The notes under the pieces are model-generated. The model was not told where the DNA came from, searched no databases, and worked only from the letters and a program-made list of their open reading frames with translations. 64,000 bases of DNA from Gavia stellata. Its lineage: Eukaryota > Chordata > Aves > Gaviiformes > Gaviidae. This document shows, one piece after another, positions 1 through 10,500 of this stretch. The position numbers and the translations under genes are program-made. Position 1 is the stretch's first letter; each line of letters begins with the position of its first letter. Location of the stretch: NCBI RefSeq assembly GCF_030936135.1, contig NC_082617.1, forward strand, positions 1,608,001 through 1,672,000, read 5' to 3'.

Positions 1-3000
1 TGTCCTGGATGTTTTGAAAACGAGACTTTTCTTTCATGAACCTGTAACCTAAACAAGGCTCAATGAATTTGCGTGAAAATAAAAAATGATCATAAAGTGC
101 CTGTTGAACCATATAGCAGAAAGTTTCAGCACAAAACAAGAAATGCAGAAAAATTTAAGAGCAAAAATGCTCTGAAATTAGCAACTGAACCGCACAGTTA
201 CGTGCATCGCTATAAGGGTAACCCCTTGTATTGTAAAGTATTCTGCTTTTTGAAGGCTAGATGAGCAACAGCCAAGAATAAATTGCATTGTATGGGTATA
301 GCTAGCCATAAAATAGGAAAACACAGCATTATTTTAATTAGAAAAGAACAGTCTAAAATGACAGTAGCCTTGACAGACGCATTTAAACTTAACGTAAAGT
401 GTGACCATATTCTTGGCAGAGCTGGAGACGTAATAAAGGGGAATTTATTTAAATGCATGAAATACATTTAGAGCTAGAGGGTCTTCTGCTCTAGCTTGGT
501 AACATATAACAAAACCCACTGTAACATTAAGCTTAGCAACATGCACTTAGTAAAAATCACAGGAGCCAGATTTCTCCTGCACTGATATAAATCTGCAGCT
601 ATGCTTTCACGAACAGACTCAGTAGTGGTTAATACTGAAGCACTGAGCAGAGAATGTGGCTTCTGTACTATGACATAAAAAAGAGGGTTTGACACCATTT
701 TTTATTTTGGTAGCTACCACCACTAGCAGTGGCAGGTAAGGCCTGTAGGAACAGCAGCCCCAGCTCTGTATCAGGACGCCAGCATTAACCACACCTTACA
801 CGTTATTTTCAAAATTGGTTCTAGTGCTATTACTGTTTAAATGCTTCTACAACATAACTTAGAAATTTCTTTCCTTTGCTGAATTCTTCTGTTATTTGTA
901 TCTACTTTTTCTTCATTAGCAATTTCCTTCTCCTTCCACGTTCACATCTTTGCAACTTTTAAGTGCAGGTAACACACAACTTTGTGCTACTGGAATACAT
1001 TAGTCAGAGAAGGAACAGGACTCTCATGTTTCGTAGGTGATGGGACAGCAGCTGAAGGATTTTTAGCTGCTTCTGGTCTGATCAGATTCCAAACCACTTT
1101 CTTTAGTTTCATTGGCCCACCTATTTCTTGCAGAAGACACTGCAAAGAGGATGATTCTATAAGAATTAATAACACATGATTTTTTTTTTTCTTATACAAG
1201 AAATTTCCTTAACAATAGCAATTGCCTCAACCCTCAAACAGGTCTGTTTCTACTTAGAGCCAACACAAAGGACTATGCCCAGAGCGTCATCCCAAGCAAG
1301 TGGCAAAGTTAAGACAAAAGAAGTTGTTAATTACGTAAGCAGGGTTTTCTCGCTTGGTTTTTATCTATAGACCGTAAAGCATTATCTGCTTCAAATCATC
1401 CAGCAGGCAGCTAACACAGCTGGGAAAGGACAGCCTACTCCTGATCTCAAACAGCTGGACAAGACACTCACCTTCCAGGTCCCAGTTAATGCCATTTGGT
1501 CACATTGCAACACCAAAATTTCACATGGATTCACAAAAGAAACAAGACACTTATCCTCTGGTAAAACAGCTTTCCAGACTCCTCTTTTGATAGAAATCTA
1601 ACTGGAGTTTCTCTTCAGCCCTCCCTTATCCCACGCATACACGCTTCCCTCTTTCATTTGTCCCACAAGAACTTTTCAGACTTTTGTCATGGACATCTAC
1701 CATAGTTTCTCCTACGCTACATTACACATTAATTCAATTAAAAGATGAAAATGTGAAACAGCAAAATGTTTCTCCTATATCTTCCTACAGCAAGATAGCA
1801 TATCTCCTATTTCTGTCAATGTAATTCCATTCCTCTCATACACTACTCAATTCCTCTACAGCCATTCCTTCCTCCAATGTACATGATTACAAAGGAGAGC
1901 CGCTTGAGAAGACTCTCATAGCATCGAGCATCCTCAGAGAGCTACAAAGAAAAAAAAGGCATTTTTATTTTAAAGGCACTGGCAGACTACACAAGCTCAG
2001 TAATTAGCTTTTGAATCAAATTATTAAAACTTGGTTCAAAAGAACACTCTTAATTCCAATAGAATGTCTCTATCAAACTGTTTCTTAGTTAGCCCGGAGG
2101 CAGCCTGTGCCCCCCATCCCCGCTCCTCTCAGGCTACATCACTTCACACATCAGCAAGTTACTTAATGGCAGTTTGGGTAAAATTATTTATTCACAGGAG
2201 CAACTGCTTTGGTTGTCAAAGAGTATAAATGCATAGACCTGCTCCTCTTACAACTGTGAACGGACGCATCTACCTCTGCGTTAAGATCCAAGCTGTAAGG
2301 CAACACAGCTTCCTTGCAGAGTTGGACAGAGAACTCGCAACACTAAGTGTGTCTACAGAGACCACCCGCTTCTGCCTCTCGCCTTTCCCCAAGCTGCCTC
2401 TGGAGAACAACAGAAATTACACTTGTTTCAGCTTTGCCAGTTCCTGTTTGCCATGGCTTACAGTGAGGACCAACAACTACTTCGTGTCACTGGAAAAGGA
2501 ACAATTTGAAATCTTGCAGTTTAGTCCTTCGGAACTTCTGCGTGTGCTCCGTGCACCGCACATTTGTCTGGTGCAGGTTCATACCAGCAGCATGTTCAAC
2601 TCCCCCAACAAAGACAGCTGAGAGAAGTCTGCTGCAACTGCTAAACTGTAAGCACCAACAAAACTTTGTGAAGGTGAGCAATATGATTTCTAACAGACAG
2701 CACTATTGCCTTAAAAACTCCAAACACAGGTTTTCTGATGGATCATTTACATTCCAGAGTGTGCACTTTGCTGGTTCTATTCCACATGCTAAAACTTGAT
2801 TATTCCTGCTCTATTGCTTGCACATACAATGAGAAAAAACATGGAACCAGAAGTCATGGTTATTAGCGACACTTGTGCCAAAAAGCTGACACACAGGCAC
2901 GGGCAGATGCCTGTTTCCATATAGAACTGGGGAGGCAAGAGCACACCAAAATGCACAGTGCTACATAAGAGGCAGAGTTGCACTATTCATGGGAGCACAG

Positions 3001-4120
3001 GAAGATTTTTTTATTCATTTTAATTAAAAAGTCATAATTTCAGAGTGAACCAACAGATCCTCTAGTTGACCCTATCATCCAATACCCTTCTATAAAACCT
3101 CCTACACCTTGTAAGCACTCTCATCCTATTGAATCAATACATTGCGACAAACAGATCCCAAAATCCCTTTACAAGCACCTGATGAGATAAAAACAATGCC
3201 AGCAGAAAGTCCCAGCTGAAAACTATGCTCTTGCTGAGGGTGAAAAACTCATATGACACCTTAACAAATCAGACTTTGCTGGAAATCCCTTCCTGACCCC
3301 AAAACTGGATCAGACCACACACATATGGGAAAGACATAGTAAATGAGGGAGGGGATTCTCTGAACTAGTATAGCACATCTGTTTGCCCAACTCAGTGTCT
3401 GCTCTCTGCAGCCAAACTCTGATGATTCAAAGAACAGCGGAGGAAGAAACACACTACTTCAATCTAACTTTCCTCTGTAAGAAGAGCATGCGGGAATTCC
3501 CCCTCAAAAGCAGAGGTTCATCCAAAAGCATAACATTGCTTAAACCTATCTTAATTTAGAACTATAGCCCTTCAAGCAACATTAAAAAAAAAAAATCCTG
3601 CTCTTTCTGCAGCCAAGCAAACTAAGCAGCGCAGAGTCCCAGAAGTGACTCAATGATAATCTCACTGCTTTCACCCAAACCACACGGGCATTCTTGCACC
3701 ACCAAGTGGCCCAAGATTTCAGGTTTAAGCCCATCTTCAAAATTGTTATCGTTTCAGCTTAAGACCTCCAAATAATGGCAAGCCTTTAACCTCTCCCGTA
3801 AACTATTCCTGTAATTAACCTCCATCACTGCTAGGAAATTGTGTCATATTTAAAAGAATTTGTGTAGCTTTGACTTTCAGTTACTGGTTCTCATTATTTC
3901 TTTGTTGGAAAGACTGAAAATATTCAGCTATCAGATAGCTTTCCCATAGGCATGGATTTCCACAGAGTGGCTGAGTCACTTAACCCTCTTCTCTTGGATG
4001 TGCCTGAATAAACTGAGTTCATTAAGTCCATTACGTGGCTTGTTTTCCAGACCCAGAGCATTTTTGTGGCCTCCTCTGAACTCTCCAGTATTTTCATATC
4101 TTACTTGGGAGCTACTGTAA
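1..4120. other. AT-richer non-coding stretch with a few splice-like signals
   Basis: Apart from the two candidate minus-strand exons reported separately (987-1139 and 1472-1557), I recognise no gene here. Base composition is AT-richer than in the rest of the window and looks like intron or intergenic DNA. Further acceptor-like sites read leftwards on the minus strand near 1941 and 2620, each followed by a short open frame, but neither has a convincing donor in phase. If the minus-strand gene starting in the CpG island at about 5.5 kb is real, this stretch would be its introns. I see no tRNA, rRNA or long repeat. Confidence 0.4.
987..1557 (-). CDS. Two candidate coding exons of an unidentified minus-strand gene
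   Basis: Read leftwards, a CAG acceptor precedes an 86-nt exon (1557-1472) that ends at a consensus donor, AAG|GTGAGT. A second exon (1139-987) follows a pyrimidine-rich acceptor ending TTTGCAG and finishes at a TAG stop. Frame and phase agree: exon one starts two bases into a codon, is open for 28 codons and ends at phase 0, and exon two is open for 50 codons to the stop. The joined tail is rich in Lys, Pro and Ser. I do not recognise the protein. In human the neighbour placed head-to-head with NOXA1 is EXD3, so EXD3 is the syntenic guess, but the peptide does not resemble what I remember of EXD3. The pair could also be chance. Confidence 0.25.
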
Positions 4121-4124
4121 CTGG

Positions 4125-4600
4125 AGAGAGCGATGAGGTCTCCCCTCAGCCTCCTCTTCTCCAGACTGAACACCCCCAGCTCCCTCAGCCGCTCCTCGTC
4201 AGACTTGTGCTCCAGACCCCTCACCAGCTCCGTCGCCCTTCTCTGGACACGCTCCAGCACCTCAATGTCCTTCTTGGAGTGAGGGGCCCAAAGCTGAACA
4301 CAGCATTCGAGGTGCGGCCTCACCAGTGCCGAGTACAGGGGCACGATCCCCTCCCTACTCCTGCTGCCCACACCATTTCTGATACAGGCCAGGATGCCGT
4401 TGGCCTTCTTGGCCACCTGGGCACACTGCTGGCTCATATTCAGCCGGCTGTCGACCAGCACCCCCAGGTCCTTTTCTGTGGGGCAGCTTTCCAGCCACTC
4501 GTCCCCAAGCCTGTAGCATTGCACGGGGTTGTTGTGACCCAAGTGCAGGACCCGGCACTTGGCCTTGCTGAATTTTCTTCCCCATTTTCCAAAACATTTA
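4125..4600 (-). mobile_element. CR1 LINE fragment (3' part of ORF2)
   Basis: The minus strand translates to the C-terminal part of a CR1 reverse-transcriptase polyprotein. Recognisable pieces include [36 protein letters not shown] and [19 protein letters not shown]. The plus strand carries the familiar antisense CR1 run of Cys/Ser/Pro-rich repeat DNA around 4150-4290. It is 5'-truncated, as most CR1 copies are, and the similarity fades left of about 4125, so the canonical 3' tail is missing or diverged. The frame is still open across the recognisable part, which suggests moderate age. It lies just left of the CpG island at 4.8 kb. Confidence 0.85.
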
Positions 4601-4789
4601 AGATTGGTGACGGGGAGCTCAACCAACTTCTTTAACACTAAGTTCTTTGAAAACACACCACCCACCGCTGCCTATGGCAGGACTGCCAGAGCCTCCTTTG
4701 CCTCCCATGGGTAACTCGTTGTTAACTCACCCCGATTACCTGTAAGCCAGGAGACTACGCATGGCAGCTACCCAAAGACCGCAGAGCAC

Positions 4790-5830
4790 GTAGTTATTTG
4801 CGATGACGACCCTGCAGCTTGCACCCCCTGCCCCACCTTTCCCCTCGGCGGCCCCCAGGCACCGCGGCCGCGGGCCAGCCGCCACACACCCCCGGCCGCT
4901 GCCGCGCTCCGCGGGCGGCCCCTCAGGGGCGGGAAGCGGCCCGGCCGCCCCCCCCCCCTTACCTCAGGCGGGGCCCCCTGGGCCGGGGGGGGCTGTGGCG
5001 CCGTCGGCAGGAAGGGGGGCGGCGGCAGCACGGCCGGCCGAAGCCGGAAGCCGGCCCCCGGGGCGGCCGTCTCAAACGCCGGCAGCGAGGGGCTGGCCCG
5101 CAGCGACCCCCCAGAGCCCCTCCCGCCCGCGGGAGCTGCCGCAAACACCGGCAGGTGCGCACCCCCCACTACCGTACGGGCGCCCCGCGCGCAGCTCCGT
5201 CGGGAGGCGCCACCCAGGAAGGCCGAGAGACGCTTCATGGCTTTATTTCGGCTGCGAAGTGCGTACACCCGGAGCGCCCCCCTCCCCCCCCCCGCCGCCG
5301 CCCCGCTCGCCGCTCCTTTCGGGCTTCCGAAACTCGAAGTCGGCTGCGCCACGCCGGGCTGCTCCGCACAAGGCCGGGCCGCGCTTCCCTCCCCCCCGGG
5401 GCGGCGCGGGGAACCGGGCCCAGCGGCGCCGCGGCTCTGGGTCCCCGCGGAGCCGCTGCCCGGCCCGGAGCTGCCCCGGTGCGGCCGCCGGCTCCTGCCA
5501 CTCACCTGGCACCAACCCGGAAGCGACCACGGGAACTCCAGAGTCCGTCGCTCAAAATAGTCCCCGGCGCTCCCGCTCTTCCGCTCCGTGCGGCAAACCC
5601 GACCGGCCCCGGAACCTTCCGCGCCCAGCCCCGCGCCCCCATCGGCGCTCTTTTCCGCTCGAACCGATGCACGGCGCCTGCAGGGGGCGGTGTCGCCCGT
5701 GGCAACGCGGCGAGCCCCGAGGGGCGGGGCCGGCCCGGCGGCGCCTCAGCCCCCGGAGCAGGAGGGGTTTACCGTATTTACCAGAGCGCGGCGGCGTCCC
5801 TATGCCTACCGTACTTACTGTAGTTAACGC
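4790..5830. promoter_or_regulatory. CpG island, probable promoter of a minus-strand gene
   Basis: This is about 1 kb of very GC- and CpG-rich DNA with many GGGGCGG-type motifs, in sharp contrast to the flanks. On the minus strand a near-perfect splice donor, CCAG|GTGAGT, lies at 5506/5505, so a first exon probably runs leftwards from somewhere near 5.7 kb to 5506. The next gene to the right, NOXA1, starts 1.7 kb away on the opposite strand, giving a head-to-head arrangement. In human the head-to-head partner of NOXA1 is EXD3, which makes EXD3 the likeliest owner of this island. That is inference from synteny. Long open frames in the island (for example 4803-5963 plus) are GC artefacts. Confidence 0.6.
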
Positions 5831-5897
5831 GCGCTGCCATAGCGCCGCGAGACGCTCTCTTTTTCACGAAAAACCCCGCAAACGCAGCAGTGCGGGC

Positions 5898-5943
5898 CGC
5901 TGCATATTTACTACCCTGAGCTGCATATTTACCACCCTGAGCC
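5898..5943. repeat. Short tandem duplication (about 21 bp, two copies)
   Basis: The motif CTGCATATTTACTACCCTGA occurs twice in a row with one C/T difference, immediately left of the probable LTR start at 5951. Confidence 0.6.
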
Positions 5944-5950
5944 AGCAGTC

Positions 5951-6957
5951 TGTCATTTTTTGACAAAATACTATCCTTTGGGTGAACTTTGCTCATTATA
6001 ATCTCATTATAATACCAGAAAACACACCTCCATCCCAAAACTACCCACCTCCAAGGTGCGACCACCCCTCACTGAGCTTGCGCTCTGAATTTTTCTTAGT
6101 CTATACCTTTAAAAGTAAACGAGAAACTTTTACACCAATTACAATAGAGGTATGTATGACTAGAGTCACTCAAGCTCCACCTGTAAGGACAAATAATATA
6201 AAATGGCTTAAGAGAGGAAGGATGCCAGGGAAGATACCATCGCAGACCACCTTTGACACCTGGGATCAGTCGACGGGCTAAGCCTCTCTTCCCCCCCACA
6301 GGGACGCCTTTGGGGAAGATTCGAACACTTGGGTATACCGAGTGCTTCCACGGGAAACTTAGAAATCTCTATAGAGTCGCTTTATAACTTAACGCATTTG
6401 TAGCCAGGCTATATTACTCACATTCTTGGTATTTGCACATGCTTTGCAAGCAGTAATTTTATCACGGGCAATCCAAAAGAACTTGTGTATCTGTTGCTTC
6501 AATAAACTGCACTATTCACTAATCTAGCCGTGAGAGTTCTCATTGAACGCCACCAAATCCCTTAAGTGTGGCTGTGCTAGTTCATGGAACGCGACTAGAC
6601 TGAAAGTGTGCAGCGTTACGAGTGTATCCGTAATCGTGAGAGTTCAATACATTGAACGCGACCGGGCTTGTAACATCCTGACGGTGTTACGAGTGCATCC
6701 GTAATCGTGAGAGTTCAATACATTGAATGCGACCGGACTTGTAACATCCTGACGGTGTTACGAGTGCATCCGTAATCGTGAGAGTTCAATACATTGAACG
6801 CGACCGGACTTGTAACATCCTGACGGTGTTACGAGTGTATCCGTAACTGTGAGAGTTCAATCCATTGAACGCGACCGGACTTGTAACATCCTGACGGTGT
6901 TACGAGTGTATCCGTAATCGTGAGAGTTCAATCCATTGAACGCGACCGGACTTGTAA
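5951..6957 (+). mobile_element. Probable solo LTR of an old endogenous retrovirus
   Basis: The stretch begins with TGTCATTTTTTGACA and ends with TTGTAACA, fitting the TG...CA ends of retroviral LTRs. It has TATA-like sequences near 6190 and 6379, and an AATAAA signal at 6501-6506 placed as at the end of an R region. No internal coding region adjoins it, so it would be a solo LTR. The right-hand part after AATAAA, corresponding to U5, is expanded by the 71-bp array reported separately. I see no clean target-site duplication. The flanks share only a CAG-like trinucleotide. The family is uncertain. General layout suggests an avian ERV, but I cannot assign class. It is best treated as an old fossil. 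Confidence 0.42.
6560..6957. repeat. 71-bp tandem repeat array (about five units)
   Basis: The phrase CGTGAGAGTTCAATACATTG recurs at 6635, 6706, 6777, 6848 and 6919, an exact 71-bp spacing each time. Units also share GCGACCGGACTTGTAACATC and GGTGTTACGAGTG, and differ by only a few substitutions, such as ATACATT against ATCCATT. More degenerate unit pieces occur at about 6530-6600. The array ends 282 bp before the NOXA1 start codon. It probably expanded inside the U5 part of the LTR described above. The units are rich in CpG compared with their surroundings. Confidence 0.9.
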
Positions 6958-7079
6958 CACAGAAAAATTGGGCATCACTCAGAACCTAAGCCCAGCCGCC
7001 CCCAGCCCCTCTGATATCTGAGGACAAGCTGGAACGCACGGCGGGTTATTTTCTGCCAAATCGCCTTGTCCTTTAACGC

Positions 7080-7520
7080 GACAGTGGGCCGCGGGCAGCT
7101 TCCCCGCCTGGCAGCCCCGAGGGCGGCCGGGGAAGGAGGGGAGCGGACTTCCTCGTCCACCCGCTCCCCGCCCAGGGGCCGCGCCCGGCAGGTGAGGCCC
7201 GGGCCCGCAGCCAGGCGCAGGGCGGGCAGCCGCGGGCCATGGCGTACCGGGAGCTGGTGAGGCGCTGGCACCAGGGCGTGCTGGCGGCCGACGGCGGGGA
7301 CTGGGAGGCCGCCCTGGACATCTTCGCCGGTATCCCGGAGCCGCCGTCCAGGATCTGGTTCAACGTGGGCTGCGTGCAGCTGCTGGCGGGCAGGCCTGAG
7401 GCGGCCCTGGGGGTGAGCGGGGCCGCGGGCGGCGGTGGGGCCGCAGTGGGGCCGGGGGACGGCGGCGGACTCGCTCCCCCGGCTGAGCAACCCACAGGGG
7501 ATTGGGCGGCACGGCTTTCC
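7080..7520 (+). promoter_or_regulatory. CpG-rich promoter and first exon of NOXA1
   Basis: GC- and CpG-rich sequence starts abruptly after the AT-balanced tandem array and covers the NOXA1 5'UTR, exon 1 and its donor (GTGAGC at 7413). I see no TATA box close upstream, so a CpG-island-type start is likely. The exact transcription start cannot be read from sequence alone. Confidence 0.55.
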
Positions 7521-10500
7521 CGGTTCGATTTTTGAGGGAATAATGCTGAAACTCTAACTAAAATCTAAACTCTAACTCAAATCCAGCCTTTCCTACCCTG
7601 CCCGTCCGGCTAACACTAGCGCGAGCGGTGAGGGATACAGAACGGGGAGCACCGCAGCCGCCTGTGTCCCCCGACAGCCCTGCACGAGCGGGCGAGACTG
7701 CCGAAAAGAAACCGCTGCGCTGGAAAACCTCTGCCCTTTGGAAAAGGAGAGCAGTCACCCGCGCTGGTGCAGGCAGGCGAGCGCCCTGAGGAAAAGCCTT
7801 TTTATTTCAGCACCTAGCATGTCTGTGCATCTGTCTGTCTGTCAGCTGCCCGGTGGGGAGATGCATTTAAGCTGTTTATTAATTAGCAGTAAGAAAAGCC
7901 CAGGCAGTGCTGGAGGGGCCAGGGCAGAGCCATGGAGCCCCGGGCAGGGTAATTGCTATAAGGGACAACAGTGAGCACAGCACAATGGTGCCCGACAGCC
8001 TTTTTGTAGCCCTGATGAACGGGCATCGACTGGGAAGAAGCTCGGCTATGCTTCCATGTAGGTCTACGGTTGGTTGTTTATTTTTTCTCTTTTATAGCAC
8101 AGTAAAGCAGACTGTTAAGGCAAGGTGTGCTGTCGGAGCCACGGGAGAAGCCAGCCGCCACCTCACCGAGAGGCGCGGTCACTCCCTGACCTCCTGCAAC
8201 ATATTTTCAGCCCTGCAATGCTATCCCTGTCTAGGCGGTACCAGGAAAGTCCAGGGTTTCAGGCTTGATTCGTTATCTACCTACCATCTCTTTACAACAA
8301 TAAGTGAAGGAGCACACCTCCTAACTTTCTCAGAAAGACATTAAGACAGTTTTCCCAGCACGGTGTGAACCATCAGCCACGAGCTGCTACCAGCTTTGCT
8401 AATACTTGCCTGTATTTAGCTGAGAAACTGGACCAGAAATAATGGCTTGTAAGTGCAGTGTGAAGCCCTTCAGCTTTCTCCCTTGCACCCCTTCACACAC
8501 TCATCACCGTAGGCTGCTTCAGACAGCTTTCCCTGTTTAGTCTGGTCCCGCTGCTCCCACTGTCAGGGCAAACTCTGCTCCAGGCAACGCGGTTTTCTCA
8601 TTATCAGATGCTGGATGGCAAACGTATCTCATTTGTTATGTCCAGTCCGTTTTCCCAAGGAAGGATAAAAACCTGAAGCTCAGTTCATACAGAGCCAAGA
8701 CCTGAAAGATGACTTGGAGCTGTCTCCTGTCCCTCAGCCTGGATCACAGCCCTGCGCTTGTCAGTTCAGAGGAGCTGGTCAGGAGCCCAGGGTCAGCTTC
8801 TGCGCCCAGCCCAAGCGCAGCCTGGATGTGGCTGGCTGGGTGCATACATCCATGCATCAACAGGAGAGATCCTAACCGATCCTTGGGAAGTGTCTCTGTT
8901 TTTCTCCTTAGGCATTTGACAAAACGGTTGCGAAGGACAACTCCCTAGCCGTTGGCTTCTTTCAGAGAGGGTTTGTCCATCTGAAGCTGGAAATGTGAGT
9001 GAGGCGCGCGTCCATTTCAGTCTTCGGTTTTCTCCTTTTAGTCATACTTTATTCCTAAACCTAAATGATTCTGATTCTAAAATTCACTTCTTCCACCAAT
9101 CTTAAACAGTTAATAAGGTCCAGTTTGGCCTTGTAAACCGTGTCACAGGTCAGCAAGTCTTGTCTCTGATAAGAATGATAAGATGCGAGCTGCACAACTC
9201 CGGGGCCCTAGGGGTGGCTAATATATGACATTACTGTCCCGTACACACAGAGAAAGAAGCTGTTCCTGTATGTGGAACTGCCAGGAGGTTATGGTGCCAT
9301 TCAGATTTTCTTTGGGAATCAGAAAAGTACAATTGCGCTGCTTGGTGTATCTTCACATGGTACATGTGAGTCTGGCCTTCCTAAAAATGCAGTCTGCCCA
9401 CAGTGTCTGACTCTCACTCTCTGCTGACAGTGGATTTTGTGGGCCTGATCTCAGTCTCACTGATTTTATGTTGGGATTGCTCCACTAGTGTCATAGGATT
9501 GATTACTCATTGTTTCCAGTGTTAAATCACAGTGATATCCTGCTCACAGAGGTGGGTGGAGGATTTTACAGGTCCTTTCTTACCTCCGAAGCTGTTATTC
9601 TCCCCATATTTTCTGGACCTTAATTTCTACAAAATTACTATCTTTGTTTCTGGGAGGAAATTAAAGTGAGCGGTTCTGCACTCACAGACAGCCTGTCAAG
9701 CAGCTACGTGCTCTGCAGCTGTGCCAGCGGAGCTGCAGTCAAGGATGGTGGAGCCCCGGCTGGCATGCTGGAGCTGCTCCGCTCTGCTCCCAGCGCTGTG
9801 CCGCAGCCAGCAGAAGCGGAGCAAGCCTGCCCCGACTGCACATGCTGTGCAGCAGGTCAGGGGCAGCACAGCTGGCAAACCTGCCCCCCTGCCCGAGGAG
9901 GTGACAGCCACCAGCACCCCATGGCTCCTTCCCTCATCAGATGCTGCTCCCACCCACCCACGTCCACCTGGGCACCTTCTCTTGGCCATGCTCACTGGCC
10001 CTTGGTCGGGTGACCGCCGCACAGCGCTTCTTGGGCCCATCATTTCACCACCTGCAGCCTCAGTGGGAACCTGTTTTGATTTCAGTTGCATAGCTAGTGT
10101 AAATTCAGGCATTAAAAAAATTCATAATAATTTTTTAGTTAATAGTAAATTCCCTTATCCTTAGAGTGTCTCTAAATTTCTGCTTGCAGTGCTCTGGTCA
10201 CGCATGTACGCTCACTGTTCACCATCAGCCGGGGTTTCCCAGCCCTTGCTTCTCCCGAGACGTCTGCTGGGACAAAACTGCCAGCAGCAAGCTGGGCAAG
10301 GAGCTCGCAGCGTTTGTTAATCTTTGTTCTTTACATTTTCTCCTCCTGGGAATTGCAACTATTTCAGGAATCAAAACCTACTGTTCATCCCAATCAGTAA
10401 AAATGTGCAGATAGTCCCAGACACACCATGTTCATTGTGTTCTAGCTACTAACAATAGAAGACAGGGAATTTTCTGTGGTCACAAGATGACACACGTCTC

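Noticed and set aside
2229-2621. 130-codon plus-strand open frame
   Set aside because: No recognisable family, no flanking splice support and AT-rich surroundings. Probably chance.
4803-5963. 386-codon plus-strand open frame and several others in the CpG island
   Set aside because: Pro/Arg/Ala/Gly-only composition and open frames on both strands are typical of stop-poor GC-rich DNA. There are no domains, and a minus-strand splice donor interrupts it.
6560-6957. CRISPR-like regular repeats
   Set aside because: Whole 71-bp units repeat with no unique spacers, in a vertebrate genome. It is a tandem array.
6975-7490. 171-codon minus-strand open frame opposite NOXA1 exon 1
   Set aside because: Complement of a GC-rich exon and promoter. 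The plus strand matches NOXA1 well.
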